DNA of 64,000 nt from the NCBI RefSeq assembly GCF_000208865.1, contig NC_018390.1, forward strand, positions 324,798-388,797. The letters are read 5' to 3'. Below the pieces are notes generated by a model. The model searched no databases and was not told the DNA's origin. It worked only from the letters and a program-made list of their open reading frames with translations. This document shows, one piece after another, positions 11,479 to 24,800 of the stretch (within the stretch, counting starts at the first letter, position 1; the number at the start of each line of letters is the position of its first letter). A program made the translations under genes and the position numbers. This stretch comes from Neospora caninum Liverpool. Its lineage: Eukaryota > Apicomplexa > Conoidasida > Eucoccidiorida > Sarcocystidae.

Positions 11479-14400
11479 ATGAGAGAAGTTGTATTTTCAC
11501 AAGGTACAGGAAACGGCACTGGAGTTAAGACCGAAGAAATGGCGGAATCGGTAAGTGTACGTTTGGTATATGTGCCTATGAAAGATCTTGTGCAGTGAAA
11601 AGACAGGATCTTGACAGTCAGACCGGCACAACAACACATCGTCATATGAATGAGATGTCTTTTTCGAGTTGCAACTAATTTGACACACGCGACTGCCTCT
11701 CCAGAGTGGTCCGCTTAGTAGTGCGCCGTCTTGCTCGATGTGTGTGTGGTAATATAGGCGGTAATTGGTACCCACGATGATGGGCTGCCAAAGAACAACT
11801 TGGATTTGTTAACATCCGACGACAAGCGAAAAGGCAGTGACAGCGGGCCGCGATCTCCAAAGGCAGCTGACAGTGAAGCTGAAGGCCTCCAAGAAGCCGC
11901 ATGCCCCGCATCTGAGAGCCTCCTAAATGGTGCTTCTGCGGATAGGACATTTACTTCTACACTGCTCGCGCTAAGCCTTGCTGCTCCAAAGCGCGGTCTC
12001 GGCCGGAAAGATCAGGGGTTAGATTGCGTCCCGGGTGTCAAGCTTTCAAAGGCGGAGTGCGCAGAAAGAATATCTCCCCATCCGAATTCTCCGAATACCC
12101 CAAATGTATTGGCGGAGGAGTGCGGTTATCCAAGAAAGCTCCCCAGTGACACGTCCACGTAAGTGTGCTCGTGGTCGCATGATTAGTTTCTGTTCACGAG
12201 GAATTGGGCAGCTCCCGTCACTCTTCTCTATGACGCATGCGATCCCATCGCCGAGTCAGCGACGGCGGGCAGATGAGTGGCTTGTGTGCCCGTAGCCACA
12301 GCAGCGTTCGAAGGACGGGTTGGACAGCTTGTGGCTATCTGGCATCCATTCGAGGTAAAGCCTTTTTACACACACAAATCTGTTGTGTTTTTTCTCCCCG
12401 GGTTCCGATCCATGGTTCCTCTGGGGACGGTGACTGCAGCAACACCAAGCGATGTGTGTCCTGGATTCCCTCATGCAGGTCTTCCGAGTTCACAGGCAAT
12501 GGAGACAACTGCATGGGGAGCAACACGGTGTCGCGGCTTCAAACTGGGGATGGCGCATGGTGTCCCTTGAATTCCCTTTTGGAAACCGCCGCGTGGGCGG
12601 CTTCTTCCGAATCGGGGGACAAAAAGTGCTCGGAGAGACTCACTGGCAAACTCGTGACACCAAATTCCACTACAACTCCTCGTGGCGCTCCTGATTACTC
12701 TACATCGATTCCGGACTCGAAGGCCGGTCGTGCCACGCCGGATACGACAACAGGAGGTTCGGCTGATAAACTGCCTTCCTCTCCCGACGGCCAGGACTCT
12801 CTGGGGCGCCTGTCCAAAGGCGAGCCGTCACAGCGCATGACAGGGGATCACACCTTGAGACATGACAGTCGGCCGAGTGGGGGGACGCCGTTTGCCGTCT
12901 CTACCAAGGAGGGGCGCAGAATTTTCTTGGAGGACGGCGCATCGCAATTTCTTGAGAACAGTGGTAGCCAACCCCTGCAAGTGATATGGGCTCTCCTGAC
13001 TGAAGCGAAAGAGATGCTGAGAGATATCGCAGCAGTTCAACAAGGGCTGGTGGAGGCGCAACAGCAGCTGACCCTGTTGCATAAAAATTCAGTACTCGGG
13101 ACAGGCTTACCGCTGAGAGCGTCACAGTTTCGTCGAGCCCCTAGTACTCTCGCAGCTGTCGACGACCGCGGGAATCGCGATGTACGCGCTCAACTGGAGC
13201 TGTTAGCGAGCCCAGATCAGCTGGTGGATTGGGACGAATCCGACGCCTTTACGGCAGGAGCGCTCGCTACGGCGTGTTCGGGTGACGTGAATGTGTCGTC
13301 AACGCACGATCTGACTCGTATCGCCCGGGAAAGCGCGAATAGCTCCAAGTCCTCGAATGCCTCGCAACCTGGAAGTGAAGAATGCCTCCAGCATCTTGCA
13401 CGGGCGCGAAGCACCCGGACTGCTGCGCGCCTTCCGAGTCCCCACGCTTTGGAAGCGGTGCTGTCTAGCGGAGAAAACGGCCAAAGGCACCTGGGACTCG
13501 AACGGCCGTCCTCTTCGGCGTTGCGCAGTTCGTCCTTCTCAAGTGCAGAGTCTTTTTCTGCAAATTTAAACGGCGTTGGCGCTCTGGCACCTGTAGACGG
13601 AAGTAGTGCAGCTCCTTTCGGGCAACCGCTCCTGGCGCCAATATTTTCTCGGGGCCGCGCACTAGATAAGCACGACTGTGTTGAAGAGGAGTCTCAACTT
13701 GCTGCTGCGCTCAAAAAAAGAGCTCGTCCACGAGGTCCGAATTGGACGGGCCCCGAAGGAATAGACAAAGCTCGCAGTGCGCTTCGGCTTACACTACCGC
13801 CCGCTTCGCTGTATCAGGGTTCCGTTTCTGCGGATGAGGTCGGATCTCGCAAGTCCATGCCCGTCGAACTAGGTACTGGCGGGCACCTGGGCGACTTTCC
13901 GAGTCGGACGAAGCGGAAGGCAGGTCTGATCACGGAGCAAGGCCTGCCCGATTCACCATCCAAGGGCGATGATGGAGAAGATTGCCACGGAGTCGCGTTG
14001 AAACAACCAAGCCCCCAGTCAGCCGCCGATCTCACAAAGAGCAGTGAACCACTGCAGTGCCTTGCACGGATGACGGCGCAGAAGAAGATGCGCCCCGCGT
14101 GGCCCCGAGAGGACGCCCCCATGCCGGGGGTGCGTTTTGCCAAGGATCGAAACAGCTGGGTGGCCTTCTGGTGCGAGAATGGGAAGCAAAACTACAAGTC
14201 CTTCAGCAACAAGAAGTTCGGCTGTGAACGGGCTCGCCTCATGGCAATCGCGGCCCGCCATGCCTTCGACCAGCGCGTTGCACGCCAGCAGCTCCAGCAG
14301 TACCAACAGCAGTTGAATGAGCAGCATCAACTGAAGCAGCTGCATTCTAAAAAGCAGTCACGATCTCTCGTCATCTCCCGGCCGGCAACCGAAAATCCGC

Positions 14401-15032
14401 CTGGAGGCAACCGCGCAGTTGCCGGACTCGGTGACTTAACTATGGGCTCTGTTTCCTCACGTTCCCTATCCACCGCAGGGTTGTCCGATGACAGTGCAAG
14501 ACAAGAGGCGAATACTGTCCCATGCAAAAGAACAGACGATCCCAAGGCCAACCGGTCCACACTAACGAATAGACAAAGCTCGTTTGACGACGATTCGGCG
14601 GATATGTTGGGCAAGGCCGCCCTAGGACTGAGTTTTGCAGAGCTGCAGAAGCTCGCGGAGTCTCTGGAAATCCCGCAGCACCTTTATAGTCCGCATCACA
14701 ATGTACTACAGACGACCGAGTTGCCCTCAGCAGCGGATTCTGCGGGTCTCACTGTTTCAACCGACATCCTCAACTACGATTTTGGCGAGTCTAAAAGTGA
14801 CGCAAAAAAGCGAGCTTGCTTGCAGTTGGAGAAAATTTCTGACGTCAACATTGCGCAGAATCTCCATCTTGCCAATTCGTATGATCCCAAAACTGCACAA
14901 GAAGACATGATACAGAGCTCCGAGCCAGCAGAACGGCTCGCGGGAAGAAACTTGCGGCGGGGGAGTGGCGAGGCAGTTAAAGGGGACAGTGTCCCGGAAG
15001 AGAAGGTGCGGGATTCGGCTATACTCGCGTAG
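11479..15032 (+). CDS. AP2-domain (ApiAP2-type) putative transcription factor
   Basis: Three exons join in phase, 11479-11550, 11758-12158 and 12440-15032, giving about 1021 residues. One AP2-like DNA-binding domain is visible near residues 719-772: PMPGVRFAKDRNSWVAFW, then NGKQNYKSFSNKKFG and ERARLMAIAARHAFD. These are the three-strand core and helix typical of apicomplexan AP2 domains. A Gln-rich, probably coiled segment follows directly. A helical stretch around nucleotides 12980-13090 (VIWALLTEAKEMLRDIA) could be an ACDC-like or coiled-coil element, but I cannot confirm that. The rest is Ser-rich, low-complexity sequence, as in most proteins of this family, with basic patches such as KKRARPRG. 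ApiAP2 proteins are nuclear regulators of stage-specific genes; its targets are unknown. The start is the first ATG that fits exon 1, but the frame is open further 5'. Confidence 0.85.
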
Positions 15033-18000
15033 GAGGAAATAATCTATGGCAAATGAAATCATGAGTTACAAGGTAAAGGCGCTGGTCAAGACAGGGATCA
15101 GTGTGTTCGTTGGGGATCTTCGGTAATTAGTCGTCTTTAGTGTAGGTGTCGCTCAGTCACAGGGAATAATCACTAATTGTATGTCTCCAAAGTACGAGCT
15201 ATTCCTCGCATCAGGAGATGTGTCTTTTGGAGATGGGTTGTGGGGGGCAGCCCAGCTGTGTAAAAACAGAAGCAATCGGCCTTCTGTTTCATTTTCATGT
15301 AACAGATGCGTAGTGCCTGTGCGCGTCACGTAAAGTGTGCACACATCGGCGAAAAAGACTCTGAAAACGCAGAACAAAGTGTTTTTGTCTGTACGTGGTG
15401 TACCACGTGTTTCATATTTATTGCTATGATTTAGTTACATCGCGCCATTCATGACTGTCAGAATTCATCCTCCTACAGCCCCAAATAAAACTGTGCCACC
15501 AAGGGAATTTCTGCGGGAAAAAGGCAACTGCCTGGTGGCCTAAGCATTTGTAGGCCCCGGGTGTTGGTGTTTCCGGAAGGCGCATCGTTGTCCTTTTTTG
15601 TATCTTTGTCAGCAACTAGTCTTTATCTTTTGTCCCGTGTGTTTTTTTCGGTGTTGGTGGATGGCATGGATTCATCAGGCAGACCAATGAGGCAACGTAT
15701 AATCAGCCTCGGGTGTACCGAATTTTCACTGGAGTTGTTTTGGGGGGTTGGTGACCCTTATCAGGGGGAGCAGAGAATTCTTGCGGGCTCCTGTCTCATT
15801 TTCCTGTTACGTTTTTTGATATCCCTTTATCATGTTGTTCACTCTCGTTCTAGTAATATTGCTTGTCACCCTCTATTAGGGAATGTGGATCCGGGTCCTG
15901 TTGTCGTTAGGCTGTTTTACAATGGACGAATGCCTGTTTTTCCTCCAGGTGCCCACTTGTCAATGCAAGCTGCTGTTGGTTCGATTTTAGTCAAATGGAG
16001 TTGAGGGACCCTTGTCAAAGCTTGCATGAGGCTTCGGCGTTCAGTCAACCAATATCTGCTCAGAAGGCCATTATTGGCCTTCTGTCTTGATTAAGTCTTG
16101 TCTAGCATCGTCCGCTTGTCGGTGCCAGTCCTCAATCGCTTGTGAAGTGGTAAAAAACGATCCCTTTCCCACGCGGTTGGGTGCACAAAAATTGAATTCA
16201 AAGTACTCCCTGTTTCACACGCGCTTGTTTGCGGCTCACTATACACTCACGGCCTTCGCAAGGTACTATCTGCAGTAATGTGACCTGCGTTGTTTCAGCA
16301 TGGGCTTAACCTTGCTCGCAATTTCCAATGCCACTACGAAACGGCTGCACTCCGATGCGAACATACGTTGAAAAAGATTTGTTGCGACGATTCTATCCAG
16401 TTACTGTTGATAAGGCTTTCCTCAGTTACCGTTGACGGTTCGAGGCCACGGTTTGGCAGCTTGAACAGGCAAATAGGAGAATTCTTGCAGCTGCAGAGTG
16501 CCTGACATTATGCAGCCACTCGGGATTCAGTGGCTCCTGGTTCCCCGTGTGGCGTTTCTAAGCCGGTGCATGTAGAGCTAGTTACAGTTGTTTATTATCA
16601 TAAAGAACAGTGCAAGTCGAACGTCATTAAAAGTGGAGTCGTTAAAAATGAGACATCAGCAATCTGGAGGAGCTGCTGTATGCAGACCCTGGCATAACAT
16701 GGGAAGTGATGGCCTAATATTGGAAGAGACGGGCTCGAAGCTGTGTAGTCAAAAGCGAGGGAGGACAGCACCAACCAGACGGCAGCAAATACAATTGTAC
16801 GCCCCCAGTGTTGAACAGAGACGTTCACTCTGAGCCTGAATACTTTGAGAGACTTGGACGCACGAAGACAGCTGATACCGGAACCAGGATTCAGAGACAC
16901 GGCTGAGGAGGCTGCAAGGTTGTGTTGTAGACACATTCCGGTAATTAGGAAACAGGGGTAATTTCACAACTGCCTAAGCACTTTGGGCAAGATTATTAAC
17001 TAGCAACACAATGTCTGCTACGGAAATCACTAGCCCCGTGCTGAAATCGAGCTCCGGAGGTTGGTGTAACTTGGTCGACATGCGGAGTGAGCTGGCGAAA
17101 AAAATTTCTTCCTTGCAAAGATGGAGAACGCTGCAAGTCTCAGGCGCCGCTTTGAATAGAAGAGCCGTTTTTGTTCGAAACGAACGGTAACGCTGGAGGG
17201 AGGCGCAGGCACAAAGCGGAGGCATCCTAGAGCATGTCCGCCGAATGCTGTTGTACACTCATTGGACGCGAAGGAACAAACTGGCTTATTCAAGTACGAA
17301 CGCGTCTGCCGTGGAAGCTTCAAATGCAGGGAAGAATTGCGACCATGTGGTAAGCAAACTAGCAGGGCCTTTGTCGAAAGTTCTAGACCCTGTGACCCTC
17401 AAACCTGTGGTGGCATCTGTTTTTTAATGAGGTAGCCAACTCACAAAACTAATAGTCGATAGCGACACTTTTGTAGATGCTTCGTCCTAGGTCAAGAATG
17501 AAGAAAATGCCCACCAATCTGCCGCCACAAAGCATCGAACTCCTTCCATCTAGCAGAGGATTCTTTCTGTGGAGAAACGCCTGCAACGTGGTTGACGCTC
17601 CCCTTTACCTATCTTCCCCAGTGTCCCCTACCAACCACTTCCACCCCCCCAATCTTTTGGTGCCACATGCAATATGCTCTGCTGTGTCCATCTACCTCCG
17701 GACACCCCGTCGACTTTTTTTCGGACGACGAGGGGCCTGTCGGTGCATCGATTGTTCGCACATGGAAAACAGTTTAGCTAGCGGTGAGACTCTGGACATT
17801 TGCGGTGCATTTGGGGGGACCCGTGGCAAGTCATGAGAGGATAATTCCTTGTTGAATCTTGAGGTCGAGCAAAGAATGTGACAAATATTTTCGCTACTGG
17901 CATGCAGGCTTGTGAATGCTTCTGGCCCGAGACGTGTCGAACGGGCAAGATTGCTTGATTCAGCCGTGTGCTTGTTGGCGGTGCGGCGGCCCCTTCACAC

Positions 18001-18812
18001 ATGCTAGGCTGGAAAATACGGCGTCTCAGCGTGAGATAACACCCAAAGCTTTTTTTTAGGCCGCAAGCGCTTGAAGTTAGAGGTGCGCTTTTTCCTGGCC
18101 GTTTGGCCTGTAACTATATCGTGTAGTGACAGCCGCGGGTTTTACACGTACGATTCGCTAGTGGCATCCTCGTTTATTCGGTTGCACTAATTCAACACAG
18201 AACACGGCAGGCGATTGCCCGCTTTATCATCGTTCCTAACAAATCGAAGTGGTTTCCTGTCAATTTCTGTCTCGAGTGAGTGCTCATGAATTAACAGGGG
18301 GTTTATGGTTATGGAGGACCGGAGCGGTTCTGACTTGACCAAGTACTGATGGCAGGCCACCGCAAGACGCCCTTTCCGCCACCCACGACTTCCGAGCTCG
18401 ACTGCGATTGCTGAGGGGGAAAGGGTTGAGTACAGCTGGTGCCACTAGATGGGTGCCTAGTAGTTTCATCAAGTTTGGGTTGCCGCCGTCGCATCGGGGC
18501 ATGCCGCGGACTTGTGACCAACCTCATCGTCCCCGGGGAAAACTTTCGGACCGGGGAGGTAACACGGAAGCATGGGTTCGTCTCCGGTGGCGGTTGTCCC
18601 GCAGCTTCAAGGGGGAAGGCGGTTGGAAGGGTGCCCGCTACGGCGCGATGAATCCTTGATTTCTTGCGGCTTCGTAGCAGCCCCTGCTCCGTGGCCAACA
18701 GGCACACACCCCCGCGTGAGCCAATCGGTTCATTTACAAAGGTACAACAGTTTCCTATTTTCGCATACATCTGCTGAAGAAAAGAGAAAGAACTCTCCAA
18801 ATCACATCGGAG
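15033..18812. other. Long gene-poor interval (AP2 3' flank and upstream region of the lectin/RCC1/TSP1 gene)
   Basis: Nearly 3.8 kb shows no defensible coding exon on either strand. Small frames exist but lack domains, codon pattern or matching splice borders. It begins with the probable AP2 3' UTR, is T-rich in places, and ends with the probable promoter and 5' UTR of the next gene. A long non-coding transcript is possible but nothing in the sequence shows one. Confidence 0.5.
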
Positions 18813-21800
18813 GTGCCGCCAGCGCTTCACTTCACTCGCCTGCTGACAGTACGCAGCTCCATTCTGCTGACCCTTCTTTCTCTTTCATGTTGTATTGTCG
18901 GCGAGCACCGGATCCGGGGCGGAGATGCGTCATTACCAGCATCGGCTACTGCAGGAATCAACGTCAGGTCAGCACAAGATCAACAAGGCGTCGAGATGAG
19001 CGAATTGGAGTCCCTGCAGAAGTATGGGGGCGTTCCGCCAAGAGTTCTCGTTTGGTGTCAAGATTTTTGCGGTCGCTGTTACTCCTCTTTTTTTTCACCA
19101 TGCTTGCCATGGACACGGCTGTAGCCGTGCTACCTCGTCGGGCCAGTAAACAACCTCTTGCTGGACAGCTTGAAGTGGCCACGGATGGTAGCACTCCTTG
19201 GCACGCGCATGGGTTCTGGAGACAAAGGTCTACCTTCAGCAACGAGGAGCTGACGCCTCTGCATGACGCGCCGTCTTCTCTTCAAGTTTCCGAGGCACGA
19301 AGTACGTCCCAGCACCACTCTACTTTCACCTTTTCTGTCACACTACGCTTATCGAACTCCGTCTGAAACGCCCCATTGTTCACTTTCTTTGTTGTGCAAA
19401 CCGTCTGTCTCAGCCGGCACGGTGGTTTTCTTTGATTCAGGGCTGAGAGAGGGTGCACTCGGCTTACTAATTCCAATCGTTTTGACGCTGTACTGCATAA
19501 CGACGCGACGCTCCTAAGCGCCGCTGGCACGGCCTCTCTCCGCTGTGGAAACTTGTCAGTAAAGACAGCCGTGTGCCGATGGTCTGGCTGACACAGTCGG
19601 CCCTCGAGACTCTGTTTAAGGACACATGCGAGGTATGCCGACTCGCTATTTATCAAGTGTATTCTAGTGTTTTGTTTCTGCTCGCCAGGTTATGAAGGCC
19701 CCGAAGGCATGGCTGTGGAGCTGACCTGCGGCACCATGGTTATCAGCATCAAATCGGCGACCTGGAAAAGTAGCACTGGCGCGTGTCCGGCCGAACGTGA
19801 CTGCCTAGATCAGATGCGAAGGCTCTGTAAGTGTGGACTCTCACCTCAGGGCACAAGGAGACTAAACGCCTCACCTGGTGGCGCGAGAGGACGCAGCCTG
19901 AACCCGTGAGATGGTGCAGATTCGGTCGGGGCGTCGGCGCTCTTCGGGGAGACTCGCGGGTTTTGGGCGTTGGCGTCAGTCTGTCTCTTGTGCTGGTCAG
20001 GGACCCAGCATCAGATTGTGGAGCCTACTCGCGTCTGCCTGCGTGTGGGCAGAGACGTGTGATTTCCCACTCGTGGATCGGGTGTTTGGCGGAAGGGACG
20101 AGGCTTCAGCTGTGCGCGACCGGTTCTGGTGTTGTGTGTGGCGGCTGCCTGCTCAGATGGGTCATGCACCGGGCACAGACGCGTTCGCAGCGTGTATATA
20201 CACCGTATTGTCGGGTCGGTCGTTGCTTCGAATCGTACACACGCAACAGAACCCTTTCCTGTTTTGCCTTTTGCTTCAGGTGACGGTTTCTTCTCTTGCC
20301 GAGTTGTGCCAGTGGGAAGCGACTCAGCGAGCGCTGAAGCCAGCGGGATGCCTGCAGCCAAGGTATGGAGCTCGCCCCGTTCCGTGCCCCGGGGGCGGCA
20401 CTCGACACACATGCGTTTCTGCCGGTTTCTCGTCAAGAGCCAGACAGAGGGAACGCCAGTCGGCTGCGCTTCGTGCAAAGGTGGAGGTTAGCTTACGCAA
20501 CTAGCGGCGCCGCTGGTCGAGCGATAGGGCAGTTGTGAAGAGAAGCAGCGCCCAATGTGGAGGGGCGTGGCAAATGGAGTCCAGCAGTTGTCAAAAGACA
20601 TGCACACCCGGGCGAATGCCCTGATGAACCGCATGCATGCTTGCTCCCGGGTTCTTTGTGCATTTCTTGCCATTCCTCTTTCCTTTGCTTTCTTATCAGT
20701 GCGGTGACGTCTGCAGCATGAGCGCGCAGCCTCATCGCATTATCACTGGCAAATACGAATGTACGTACTGCAGAACCTTTTCGGAGTTTTCTCGTCAGTC
20801 TACGCCCCGACGGCGTTTGGCTCGAACGCTGCCACGTGGCCTGTGTAAAGACACCGCTCTAACTCCGCTGAAAAAAACGACCTTTCTCCCGGGGAATATT
20901 TTAATTTTAAGCCCGCATTTTCTTCGTCGATTCGACTCTGCTGCTTTTCTTTCCTCTGCCACTGCATGCTGCTCCATGCCGCTAGTTTCTGGTTTGTCTG
21001 TCTCGAGAGCTAGGTTGGACAGTGGCGAAGCCGCGTGACTCTCGCTTCTGGCGCGGTCGACGTAGACTAAAGATTGACGGGTTACGGGCGGGGATTGTGG
21101 AGTAGTTGAAAGAGCAGGTATCGTGGGCCGAAGGAGGATTGGACCTCACGCGATGCATGCGGGACATTGTGTGTGTATGTGCCTGCACACCGCTCCTATG
21201 GAGCACGAGGCATATGCACACCCCAACTGAGTTTGAGTAGCGAAGGTCGCGGACACAGCGTTGCCTCTAGAGTCTTTATTTTCCGTCACGTCGACACCAG
21301 ATATTCGCGTTCCTGAGCTCGCCCGAGGTCTCGTCCGTGTAGGTGTAAGACGTGTGCCTCGGGGGCAAGAGTGCTCCGTATCTGGGAAACAGACGGCGCC
21401 GCTGCTCGGATGCTGTTTGCTTTCAGGCGTTGTTAAAGGGGGGACCGACTCCTCGACGCTTCTTGATGAGCACTCTGCGGGTGCATCGACGACCTCTGGC
21501 GACGTAACATGGGACGCGATACAAGGTAGATGCTGCCGACCAGTCGTGTCAAACGAAGGGGGGCGAGAGCTTCACTGTTCCTCTTGTGTCGCAAACCAGG
21601 CTGTGTTGGAGCGGGTATGCCGTTCTGTGTCGTTCAGCTGGGGGTGCGGCACCAACAGCGAGCGAGATGGGAGGCGCTGGCGGCATTTCCGCGTTTATCG
21701 CAACGCAAGCGTCTCAGGGACTAAACCTGATCAGCTACACGGACACAGACTCTTCGGACAAACGGTACGTTTTCTTCCCCTTCTGAGACGCGGGGAAAGG

Positions 21801-24800
21801 GTGGGCGTCCAGCTGTGTCGCCCAGGCGATTTGCAGTTCAAACCATGTCGCGAAACGTCGTTTACTCTACCGAGGTAGTAGGGCCCCGCGGTAGTTTCGC
21901 CTGCCTCGCTTGCTGGGGCCAGTCGCGAACTCGACAGTGTCGATCAACGCTCCCTGCTCATGTTCTGGAAGAGCCGTTTTGAGCGACGTAACACGCGTTT
22001 GTGTTGCCAGTGAAGCCAGAGATGCGATGTCGACCCTCCGCCGAGCACCCCCGCCGGCGAAAACCTATTCACAGTCTGAACGCATGCCTGCACTGGGATA
22101 AATGGGAGCAACGTGGCTGTGCTGTCGTCGGGCGTTCCGGTGAAGCCAACGGCTCTGTACGCTGATGGATGTGTTTCCCATTTTCCAACCAGAACAGCGA
22201 TCGAGAGCCTGGCTTCGCAGAATCCGGGAACCGCGGGTCTTCTTCGATTGAGCGCCGACCGAAAAGTAACCAAACTCTGGTTCACTCAAGGTAGGCTCGA
22301 GTTTTCGGCTGCACAAGAGGGTCCAAGTCTTGCGTCGCTTGTTTGGTTTTCGCTGAGGATCGGACCGGGCTCAACGGAGCATTTCCTTTCAGGAATGCCT
22401 GACTCGTCTCCAGCAGGTTGCACGGTCGTAGTTGCCGCCGTGGGGCATGAAGAAGGGGAAGCCTGTCGGTCTTTTGAAAACTCCGCCGTAAAGAAAACGA
22501 TATGCGTGATTTGACAGCCACCCCCGTTGGGTCGGGCACATGCGATCGTGCGTCGCTGGACTCGTGTGCGCCTTCTTGAAAACCACCACTGCATGCTGTT
22601 GATCGATTTCATGTGCATCTGCATCCCGACGCGCGCACGCTCCGTGTATGGTTTTTGCCCAGGGGCGTTCGCAGCGCAGTTTGTCCCAGAAGGCACGAAC
22701 CCGGCGGCGATTGTAACATTTGGCGTGCCGGCGTACGGCGGCCCCCCCCCCAACAACGTTCTATCGTCATGGGAGGTGCGAACCAGCCGCTGAGGCAAGG
22801 CCGGAGGAGAACCAGTAACCCCCCCCCCCCCCCCCCGCGCGCGCGAAATGCAGAGCACTCGCGAGATCACTCTGACCGACTCATGCGGCAAATGCGCCTC
22901 TCTCGTGACTGGGGCAACCGCAACGATCGCTTCGGAGAGTGTGCCTGCGGCGGCGTTCTCGCCTAGTGGTTTGTGTTTGCCGCTGTTCTCTGGATCGTCA
23001 CAGGAGGAGTGGTTGCGCGAGACTGTACACGCGCGTAGTCGCGTACATACGCACACGGCAGTGGACATCTCACGAATTGGGGCGGTGTCAGGGAGAAGGC
23101 CCCGGATCTTTCGTCGAGCCGCCCTCAATCTGATTCTTACTTTTTCGGCTGGCCACTGTGCTGCAGCATGCAGATTTCGCATGCGGCGCTGCGGATACGT
23201 TTGCGATCAGCCAGGGCCTCACGGTGAGAGCGAGATGCGTTGCCCAGGCGCAGGAGCCCGTTCCGCGGCAGGGTCGTGGGGGCGCTACCTTCAGGCTCCG
23301 CGGGAAACTGGGTTTCCACTGGCGCGCGAGCTTCGCACACACGAGGCGTTTGCCCGAGGGACGTGGATGCCTTGGAAAACGGTTCAGGAACCCGAGAGGG
23401 TCGGAGCCTTCCGACTGGGATGTGCCTGCATGAAGCGCAAGCTCCCGCGCCAGACTGACTCTCGGGCGCGCAGTTATTCAGACGGCGTGCGATTCCGTCG
23501 CTCTGCAGCGCTCCAGGACGGGCCGAGAGACTCTTCTGCCGTCTGCACGCAGTTCCCTCGCCACGCCCGTTTTTCTGTGCACGCACGTGGAGTTCCCTCT
23601 GTCTTTTACGGGCTGCGCGTTCGTTGTTACTAAATCCGCTTTTTTTCGAACTCCGTGTCGCCCACAACTGTAACGCCGTGAGAGAGATTGCTCGTTGCTG
23701 CAAGCCTACTCCGGGTATCTTTTGAAGCACGTTCGGGGGAAAAAACTCGTTCGCAGGCGTGGCCAGCAGCGAATACATGTGCATACCTTGAGAGCTCGTT
23801 TTTCTGTTCTCGGCGCTCCATTCTTTGCAGCCTAGGCATACAACTGCGCCGACGTCCCAGATCATCTGCACTAACACTGCATCCGTAGCATGCACAAACT
23901 TGGACGCTGTGAACACCGCCATCCAGAAGAGTCGGCCGAAGACGGTCATGCTCGAAGGTAATGCTCCCCTCGCAGTCCACTGAGGCAGCTGTTGAGGGAC
24001 GAGAAAAGAGAAGTGCTTTCCAGAGAACGCGTGACGACACGGACCCCGCTTCGGCGGGGTTTGCTTTTCAGTTCCAATTGCGCGGGAGCACTCCATATGG
24101 CCAGTTGAGCTTTTGTGCTCTGTAGGAATCTGTTTCTCCCCCGTTTTCCACCGGGTGTCCCACTCTTCCCCTGGGAGGCGTTGCTGTCCTTCATCCAGGC
24201 ATCGCGTGCCATCGGGAAGGACGGGCGTTCGGGTTGCTGTTTGCCGACGGCACTGTCCTCGCGTTCGGCGATGCCGACCGGGGCGGGACGATGAGCGCAG
24301 AGGCACAGGTGAGCGCGAACTCTTGGCCGCGACCCTCAAGCGGGGAACTGGAAACTAGGGTTTCATCGCGCGAACTTGAGTCTTCTTGAGCAGGCTCACA
24401 GAAGCCATCCAAGCCCCGGCACATGAGTGGTCGGGTATCTGTTGCAGTCTCCCATCACGAGCGTACATGGGGTGGCCTGGAATGCTTCTCCTCTCGAACA
24501 GGACACGGCACACTCACGAACAGATTCACCTGCATTGCCAGTAGGGCCCTGCGCCTGCCTTTCCAACGGTCTTTTCTTCTTTTTAAAGCGGTGAAGGTAC
24601 TCCGCGCTCGGTGCGAAGGCCAGTCTGGTTTCTCGCGGGCGATCGGAGCGATGGGGGATGCTGTACGCACTCCCTCGATGCCCCTGAGAACCCTGCCGAG
24701 GCGTGGGAGGAACCGGGAACGCGGGGACAGCGCCCCCTTTTCTGTCGTCTCTTCAGAAATCTTGTCGCGTCTCGATGCCGTTTTCCAGATGTAGGCTGTC

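Noticed and set aside
15561..16004. 147-residue plus-strand frame downstream of the AP2 gene
   Set aside because: No domain, no splice-phase partner, T-rich composition; consistent with 3' UTR.
18572..19366. 264-residue plus-strand frame with a hydrophobic patch
   Set aside because: It could be an alternative N terminus of the large gene, but no donor in it matched the phase of the lectin exon; the other frame has a better signal-like segment.
22819..22845. Repeat tract considered as a CRISPR or telomere-like array
   Set aside because: It is only a poly-C and GC dinucleotide run, without spacers or a repeat unit.
22286..23182. 298-residue open frame on the minus strand
   Set aside because: Overlaps plus-strand exons and spans poly-C/GC tracts; composition is low complexity.
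23137..24339. 400-residue open frame on the minus strand
   Set aside because: It lies antisense to exons of the lectin/RCC1/TSP1 gene that agree in phase and motif, has no recognisable domain, and its length is explained by GC-rich antisense sequence.
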